From Saprospiraceae bacterium (GTDB lineage: Bacteria > Bacteroidota > Bacteroidia > Chitinophagales > Saprospiraceae), in assembly GCA_016717105.1 (NCBI GenBank), contig JADKGF010000001.1, positions 186,001-250,000 on the forward strand: a DNA stretch of 64,000 bases, written 5' to 3'. Under the pieces are notes generated by a model. That model was not told where the DNA came from. It did no database searches and worked only from the letters and a program-made list of their open reading frames with translations. Position numbers and translations under genes: made by a program. Shown here one piece after another: positions 58,016 through 64,000 of this stretch (position 1 is the first letter of the stretch; each line of letters opens with the position of its first letter).

Positions 58016-60837
58016 TTACCAGTGTTCTGTTTTTGCAACAGAAGTTTTCATTCCTTTGATATTATACGAAAAAGAAAGCATCACGTATCGGGCAAGTGAC
58101 AACGTGCGCGAATCAAATACCCTAGAAACAGAAGTGCTTTGATTAATCTGAATATTCTTGTTCAGGGCATCATATAGAGCCAGTCTGATTTCGCCTTTAT
58201 TGCCTTTTAGGAATTGTTTATACAAGGATAGATTTATAATTGGAATATTTTGTTCTATTCCAAATCTTTCATTTTTGAAGATAGAATACCTTAGTGATGA
58301 ATTCCAAAACCAACCTTTACCAAAATTTGTATTAAAATCTACGTTGTAATTTTGATTTATAATGGTTTGATTTTGTGAAGTATTGATGTCGTATTCTGTA
58401 GTCGTAAATGAAATATTTGAACTTACATAAATGGCTGTCTTTTCAGAAGGTGTGATATCAATGTTAACCGAAGGCGACCATCGTTCTGTATTGGTTTTAT
58501 TTAGAGCATTGTTTACAAAAGCAAATGACTTTCCAACCGACCTGCTAATATTAGTCCGCATTTTGAGTTTATTTCTTTTTATAGGAAAGCTAAATCCTGC
58601 ACTGGTCCAAAATTGTGTGCCACCATCATAATTTATTGGTTTTGATCTTGTTATCAAATTTTCGTCCACTATTTGTGATGTGATGATTTGATCTTCATAG
58701 TAGGTATATCTGGCATTACCATTGATACGAATCGCATCTGCGGGCCATGAATGGTTGAACCATATTCCCGCTTGATGATTCAATGTAGGAATAAGGTCAG
58801 GATTACCTTCAGTGATATATTGGGGATTAGAAAAATCAACAACTGGAAGTAGGTTTTCGATTGATGGTTCATTGGCGCTTTTTTCATAATCAAAATTTAA
58901 CCAAGTATTTCGACTCAGACTACCATTGTATTCAAAATATGGCAGCCATCGCGAAAATTTATTGTTCACGGGATCATAAACAAGCAATGGATTGGGTGAT
59001 TCATATTTTCCATTAAGATTAACTTGCTGATATGCACCTCCTACGGTAAAATTTTGACCGTTTGAAGAAAAAGTCAGTGAACTACCTGATCGTTGGTTGA
59101 CGATTTTGTTTTCATAAATCCGACTCAAAAGATCATTTCTCACTCTTTCAAAGCCATTTAGAGACTCATCATTGACTATCCGCACGCCATTTTCATTACG
59201 GCTACTAAAGTTGTAAAATACTTTCAAAAACAACTTTTTGGACAATGGCTCGCTAAACATTGCATTGGCCTTGATGACGTATTTGTCGAGTGTGTCATTG
59301 TTGTATTGTCTGATGATTTTAATGCTATCAGGTGTACCTGCTATATTATAAAAGTAGTTGTCAGAAAATCTTTTTTGGTCATCATAAATGTCCGTTTTGA
59401 GATATGATGCATTTATTCCTATGGCTCTACCGGCCTTACGGAATTTTTTTCTAAATAGTAATGATGTATTGAGCAATCTACCTGACAAATCAGAAGTGTT
59501 TTTATAGGTACTACTACTAGTTCGCAAGATTTCATCTCTTCTCAGTGTGGAAGTTCCTTCCGAAGTATTATCCGCATTGACGATAGCGGCATCCAATGTG
59601 GCTATGACTGTAAGAAGGCTGTCGATATCGTACTGATATTTGGTCTCTGTACGGTGATTTATACTTCCTTTGTTATCTTTATTGTATTTGTTGTTGTCTT
59701 GAGTAAAGTCAGTCAAGAATGTACGCGTATCGGTAAATACTTCTTTTTCGTTGCCAGTATTTTGGAAAAAATATCTACCCGAAAACTTCTGTTTTTTATG
59801 GTCGTAATTATAATTTACACCGCCAATGATATTGGTAGGAAATCCTCCATTATTGCCTGAAAAAAAAGCGTCACTGACCTTACTTTCCAGATTGGAACTT
59901 GATGATGATCCAAAATATCGCATAAATCCACCACCAAAACCATAATCGTAATTACTATTGTCATCCCAACTTTTAGAACCCATAAAATCCTGATAATCAT
60001 CCCAAGACAATCCATTTCTTCCAGTATTATTGGCTATACCGACGAATGAAATTTGGTTTTTGCTATCAAATTTGTTGTAGTTGCCCTTGAGATCACCTCT
60101 GGACATCGATCCGCCACCAACGGTTACCTTTCCGAATCCACCTTTTTTAAACTCTTCCTTTAACTCTACGTTCATGGTTTTTTCTTCACTAGCCGTGGAT
60201 TTGCCAGTAAGCAATGCTTCTTCATCTTTTTTGTCGAAAACCTGAACCTTTGAGACACCTTCAGCAGGTAAATTTTTGATGGCAAATTTGGGATCATCAC
60301 TAAAAATGTTTTACCATCAACGGTCAGTTTTGTGACACCTTTGCCATCTGCCTGAATATCTCCTTCTTGACTCAATTCTAATCCCGGCAATCTGCGGAGT
60401 AACTCTTCCAAAGTAGAACCTTTGGGTACTTTGAATTGGCTGGCATCGTATTCCACAGTATCGCCACGAAGTTTTAATGGTGCTTTGGCTTCTTTTATTA
60501 CAATTTCCATAAGTTCTTTGGCTATCTCTTCCATATATAAAGTGCCGAGATTGATGTTTTGACCAGTATATTGGACGACTTTTGTCAATGGAAAATATCC
60601 AAGGTAAGAAGTCTTTATGATGCAATGCTTTTCGCGAATGGATTTAAACTCAAACGCTCCTTTTAAGTCAGTTTGTGTGTATTCGAGGAGCAAAGAATCT
60701 TTGTCCATCAGCATGACTGTAGCGGCAATGAGTGGCTGACCTAGGGTATCTTTTATGGTGCCTGTGATATCAAATTTTTGGGCGAAAGCCACATTGATAC
60801 ACAAAAAACTAACAATCAAAAAGAAAATGATCCTCAT
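58016..60837 (-). CDS. Outer-membrane beta-barrel protein, TonB-receptor-like (frameshifted)
   Basis: About 940 residues when joined (pieces 60172-60837 and 58016-60214). Order: signal peptide (MRIIFFLIVSFLCINVAFAQ), carboxypeptidase-regulatory-like domain at about 22-105 (DITGTIKDTLGQPLIAATVM), plug domain with LEELLRRLPGLELSQEGD, then a long C-terminal barrel ending MLSFSYNIKG. The break is an A5 run at 60302-60306; one extra base restores DGKTFFSDDPKFAIKN. GLPGLI gene follows, so the pair probably acts together at the outer membrane; cargo unknown. Confidence 0.87.
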
Positions 60838-61038
60838 AGAAGTAAATTTAACTTTAGATAGTAATGAACTTAATTATAAAATAAGATTAAAAGTAATTAG
60901 AATTGCATTGGTATTTCGGAGTTTTTACAATTTTAACACATTTTTAAGAAGAATCGAGAGGAAACACAAAAGGGATTTCGGTATTTTAGGCAATTATAAA
61001 AATTAATGGTGGAATTTGATTGAGTAGTAAGTTACACA

Positions 61039-61614
61039 TTACATAAGCGCACGCATTGCCCATTGTAAGAGAATGATTGTTTTTGCATCGATAATTTGTT
61101 CCGATTGGAGCAATGTCGGAATTTCACTATAATTGTATTCAATTAGTTCTATATCTTCTTGCTCTGAACTGCGGCCGCCGCCTTGAGTTATCTTCATATT
61201 TGCATGATAAATGCCGGAATAAAAGTGAATTTTTTCCATGTGTGCACCTGGAGTTGCGAAGGCTTCATATATCTTTTCTACATGGCTGATTTTATAGCCC
61301 GTTTCTTCTTCTATCTCCTTGATAATAGCAGCCTCTGGATCGAGATTATCCAACATACCAGCACAACACTCTATAATAAATCCGTCTGGATGCCCATGAA
61401 GTAAGACTGGAAGTCTGAATTGACGTATAAGTAAAATTTTTCTTTCATCAGGATTATAAAGCAAAACAGCAGCTCCGTCTCCACTATTGTAGATTTCACG
61501 GATTTGCTGTTCTACTTTATGATCTCGTCGTGTATAAGATATAATGTATTGCTTCAGGACTGACCAGCCTTTGTACAATACTTTTTCTTTGATAATATCA
61601 ACATTACCAGCCAT
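61039..61614 (-). CDS. nudK: Nudix hydrolase, NudK-like
   Basis: A 191-residue Nudix enzyme hydrolysing a nucleotide-sugar or similar diphosphate (GDP-mannose in E. coli NudK). Nudix helix: AGMLDNLDPEAAIIKEIEEE followed by TGY, close to the NudK variant of the consensus, with Glu ligands kept. Its ATG lies inside the end of the upstream AIM24-like gene (11-bp overlap), so translation is coupled. Confidence 0.88.
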   Translation of the reverse strand: MAGNVDIIKEKVLYKGWSVLKQYIISYTRRDHKVEQQIREIYNSGDGAAVLLYNPDERKILLIRQFRLPVLLHGHPDGFIIECCAGMLDNLDPEAAIIKEIEEETGYKISHVEKIYEAFATPGAHMEKIHFYSGIYHANMKITQGGGRSSEQEDIELIEYNYSEIPTLLQSEQIIDAKTIILLQWAMRALM

Positions 61615-62398
61615 CTCCGTCCAATACTTTGCCCAAGCCGCCTAAAACACTGCCTTCCTCTTTGCCACCATAACTTCCGGCTTTGGACATGATGCGATCG
61701 GCTAGTCTGTTGAATGGTAATGACTGAACCCAAACTTTCCCTGGTCCTATCAAACTTGCAAAGAACAAACCTTCACCACCGAAAAGGACATTTTTTACAC
61801 CTTTGACAAAAACTATATCGAAATCTACCGTCTGTGAATAAGCCACTAAGCATCCTGTATCTACCCGTAAATGTTCACCTGGCTTAAGGGTTTTTTCTGT
61901 GATGTAACCACCAGCGTGCATAAATGCGAGTCCGTCACCTTCGAGTTTTTGCATGATGAATCCTTCACCACCAAAAAATCCACGACCCATTTTCTTGGAG
62001 AATTCTATACCTACGCTTGTACCTTGTGCCGCACAAAGGAAAGCATCTTTTTGACAAATAATTTTGCCATCATAATCACAAAGGTCGATGGCTATGATTT
62101 TGCCTGGATAAGGTGAGGCAAAAGATACCTGCGCTTTGCCACTTCCTGTGTGGGTAAAAGCAGTCATAAAAAGCTTTTCTCCGGTAAGAAGCCGCTTTCC
62201 TGCACCCATGAGTTTGCCTAAAAAGCCCTGATTTTCTCCCGATCCGTCTCCAAAAATGGTGGTCATCTCGATGTCCTCATCCATCATCAACATCGAACCT
62301 GGCTCTGCTACCACAGTTTCGCCATTGTCCAGCTCGATCTCGACGTATTGCATCTCTTCACCGTATATTTTAAAATCAATTTCGTGTGCGTTTTGCAT
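61604..62398 (-). CDS. AIM24 / TIGR00266-family protein
   Basis: A 264-residue protein of the AIM24 family (beta-rich fold, function in bacteria unknown). Seen: EIELDNGETVVAEPGSMLMM, FMTAFTHTGSGKAQVSFASP, GRGFFGGEGFIMQKLEGDGL and FGGEGLFFASLIGPGKVWVQ, the last two showing the internal duplication typical of the family. No signal peptide. First gene of a two-gene unit with the Nudix hydrolase. Confidence 0.9.
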   Translation of the reverse strand: MQNAHEIDFKIYGEEMQYVEIELDNGETVVAEPGSMLMMDEDIEMTTIFGDGSGENQGFLGKLMGAGKRLLTGEKLFMTAFTHTGSGKAQVSFASPYPGKIIAIDLCDYDGKIICQKDAFLCAAQGTSVGIEFSKKMGRGFFGGEGFIMQKLEGDGLAFMHAGGYITEKTLKPGEHLRVDTGCLVAYSQTVDFDIVFVKGVKNVLFGGEGLFFASLIGPGKVWVQSLPFNRLADRIMSKAGSYGGKEEGSVLGGLGKVLDGDGW

Positions 62399-62498
62399 GA
62401 CATTTTATTTTGATGCAATATTATCCAATCCTACAAAAATTTAATAAAATAATCGTCTTATTCTTTGTATTTTCAGACAAAAACAAACTTTGTTAAGA

Positions 62499-64000
62499 TT
62501 ACTTCAAACTATATCTGATACCGACATACAAATTGATACCCATGGTCGGTGCCCATGCAAGTGAACTATCAAAATATTGGCTAAAAGGTTCATGGGCAGC
62601 TATGATCGGATGCTGCAACTGATAATTACCTAAATTTTCACCGCCGACATACACTTCGAAATTGTTTTTCCAAGACTTACTGATTTGTGCATTGCTTAGG
62701 AAAAATGCTGGTGATTTGGTATCCCACTGATGTGCTGCATCATTGGCAGCAGTAGAAGGAATTCTTACAGAACTAAGCCAATTGATTGTATAGTCGAAGC
62801 TCCAACCCTTGCCAGGATTTAGTGCGATATTTGCAAATGCTCTTTCAGGTGATACCATTGGCTTGCGAAGCAATTCTTCACCATAGGTGGTTTTCACATC
62901 ATTATATCGATATGCAAACCTAAGATCTATCCAAGATGCTGGGCTTATTTCAGCCTGAAGTTGCAAGCTATTGGAATATGATTGTCCATTTAGATTGTAA
63001 AAGACCACTTGTCTTGCAGTCCTATCAAGGTCAATAATAATCTGATTTGTAAATTCGATTCTATTGAAATCAGCGGATAAAGACACAACTTTAGTACCCA
63101 AACGGATCTCTTGAGTCGCACTTACCCCAAAATTCCAAGCTACTTCTGCATCAAGACCATAAGGTGTTTTGGTTTTGTCTCCACCTTCGACAATGATTGC
63201 TCTATTGCTAGCAAAAACACCAATATTTTCTGCAAAAATGCTAGCCGTCTTTTGTCCACGTCCGCCTGCAAGTCTGAATACAGTACTTTCTGAAGGTGCG
63301 TATCGTACATTGAGTCTTGGTGTAAAAAACAAACCATAATTATTGTGATAATCTGCCCGCCCACCTACAAGAAGTGAGAATTTTTCTGAACCTTTGTAGG
63401 TATATTCCCCAAAGACACCAGGTACCCATTCATTGCGGAGGTATTGGTCATTTACGACTGTTTCATTGAAATTATCATATTGGAAACTGGTTCCCATACG
63501 TACCTGATGATCCGTATTATCGATGATACTTTGGTAAATCATATTAAAATACAAGGACTTTTGTACCGCATCGTACCTTCTGAGTCCGAACTGAGATTTT
63601 TGGTCGTGATAAACACCCGAAAATTGAAAACCTAAAGTTTTGTAAGGTGTTTTGAGATTGACAAATCCCCTTTTGGCCCATACTTCAGCCCTATTTGTGG
63701 TCATATCTGCACCCCAAACTTGATTTCTAGCTGATCTCAATGGATCGAAATCATTTTGCCCACTTACATTATCGGCAAATGTGAGCTTCATACCTATCTG
63801 TCCTTCTTGTCCTTCATTATTGGTCCATTTCCATCGATTTACAAAGCCAAACTGCTTGCCCAATGGCATATCCAAAAAGCCGTCGTGATTATGATCCCGT
63901 CTTAGTGATCGATTGGAAGCATGCAAAAGCGTGGATGTACTCCATCGGTCACTGATCTCATTTTTCGAAAAAGTATTCATTTCCAATCTGGCTGATTGGC
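62499..64000 (-). CDS. TonB-dependent receptor, C-terminal part; 5' end outside the window
   Basis: 500 residues of the barrel are visible; the reading frame is open to the window edge, so the plug and signal peptide lie beyond 64000. Seen: alternating amphipathic strands with aromatic girdles, KFSLLVGGRADYHNNYGLFF, PRLNVRYAPSESTVFRLAGG typical of siderophore/B12-type receptors, and a terminal strand GINLYVGIRYSLK ending in a hydrophobic pattern. Ligand not predictable; metal or catechol receptors have similar barrels. Confidence 0.9.
   Translation of the reverse strand, partial: QSARLEMNTFSKNEISDRWSTSTLLHASNRSLRRDHNHDGFLDMPLGKQFGFVNRWKWTNNEGQEGQIGMKLTFADNVSGQNDFDPLRSARNQVWGADMTTNRAEVWAKRGFVNLKTPYKTLGFQFSGVYHDQKSQFGLRRYDAVQKSLYFNMIYQSIIDNTDHQVRMGTSFQYDNFNETVVNDQYLRNEWVPGVFGEYTYKGSEKFSLLVGGRADYHNNYGLFFTPRLNVRYAPSESTVFRLAGGRGQKTASIFAENIGVFASNRAIIVEGGDKTKTPYGLDAEVAWNFGVSATQEIRLGTKVVSLSADFNRIEFTNQIIIDLDRTARQVVFYNLNGQSYSNSLQLQAEISPASWIDLRFAYRYNDVKTTYGEELLRKPMVSPERAFANIALNPGKGWSFDYTINWLSSVRIPSTAANDAAHQWDTKSPAFFLSNAQISKSWKNNFEVYVGGENLGNYQLQHPIIAAHEPFSQYFDSSLAWAPTMGINLYVGIRYSLK

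Overview
The window is a low-GC chromosomal segment of a Bacteroidota bacterium. Evidence for the phylum: at least thirteen exact TAnnTTTG -7 promoter boxes upstream of genes, a GLPGLI-family protein beside an outer-membrane beta-barrel protein, two Skp/OmpH-like chaperones ahead of murI, LytS/LytTR signalling, CBM20-containing GH77 MalQ, and an atpB-E-F-H-A-G cluster with no atpD or atpC in view. A type-2 IPP isomerase next to a class II HMG-CoA reductase points to the mevalonate route for isoprenoids, used in only part of the phylum; a Saprospiria-like lineage is my guess, not shown by the sequence. No rRNA, tRNA, CRISPR array, intact IS or prophage was found.

Layout. 1-6.8 kb: 3' part of malQ, recA, an acyl-CoA ligase, a small tetrapyrrole-methylase-fold methyltransferase and a CBS-pair protein. 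6.8-9.2 kb: HMG-CoA reductase and IPP isomerase operon. 9.3-13.8 kb: TPR protein and a large secreted zinc metalloprotease with an unusual G10-C-G8-C-G3 tract. 14.0-18.5 kb: three tandem secreted amidohydrolase-fold proteins, two of which lack the metal-binding HxH. 18.5-21.7 kb: two tandem LytS-type histidine kinases sharing a 56-bp nearly identical block. 21.9-23.1 kb: a DUF4143-type AAA ATPase preceded by three palindromes spaced exactly 32 bp apart over its promoter. 23.1-32.7 kb: hutH, two OmpH proteins, murI, an RND efflux pump with adaptor, and an NhaC antiporter. 32.7-37.2 kb: prfC and prfA flanking about 1.8 kb with two unrecognised, frameshifted genes. 37.3-40 kb: a VOC/DUF1801/SRPBCC operon. 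40.3-45.7 kb: ATP synthase genes with a His-rich subunit a. 45.8-56.4 kb: FemAB/GNAT-like protein, a damaged second acyl-CoA ligase, a GT-C/TPR membrane protein, a GH3-beta-lactamase fusion, a 51-residue membrane protein, a GHMP kinase, cysQ and a family 2 glycosyltransferase. 56.5-64 kb: LytTR regulator, GLPGLI protein with its beta-barrel partner, AIM24-like protein with a Nudix hydrolase, and a TonB-dependent receptor cut by the window end.

Reading-frame integrity is the main caveat. About a dozen genes, several of them normally essential (murI, HMG-CoA reductase, prfC), are broken by single-base indels, mostly in homopolymer runs, and each is restored by adding or removing one base. This looks like residual sequencing or assembly error rather than decay. 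Exceptions needing separate thought are the poly-G tract in the metalloprotease and a roughly 270-bp internal loss in the second acyl-CoA ligase.
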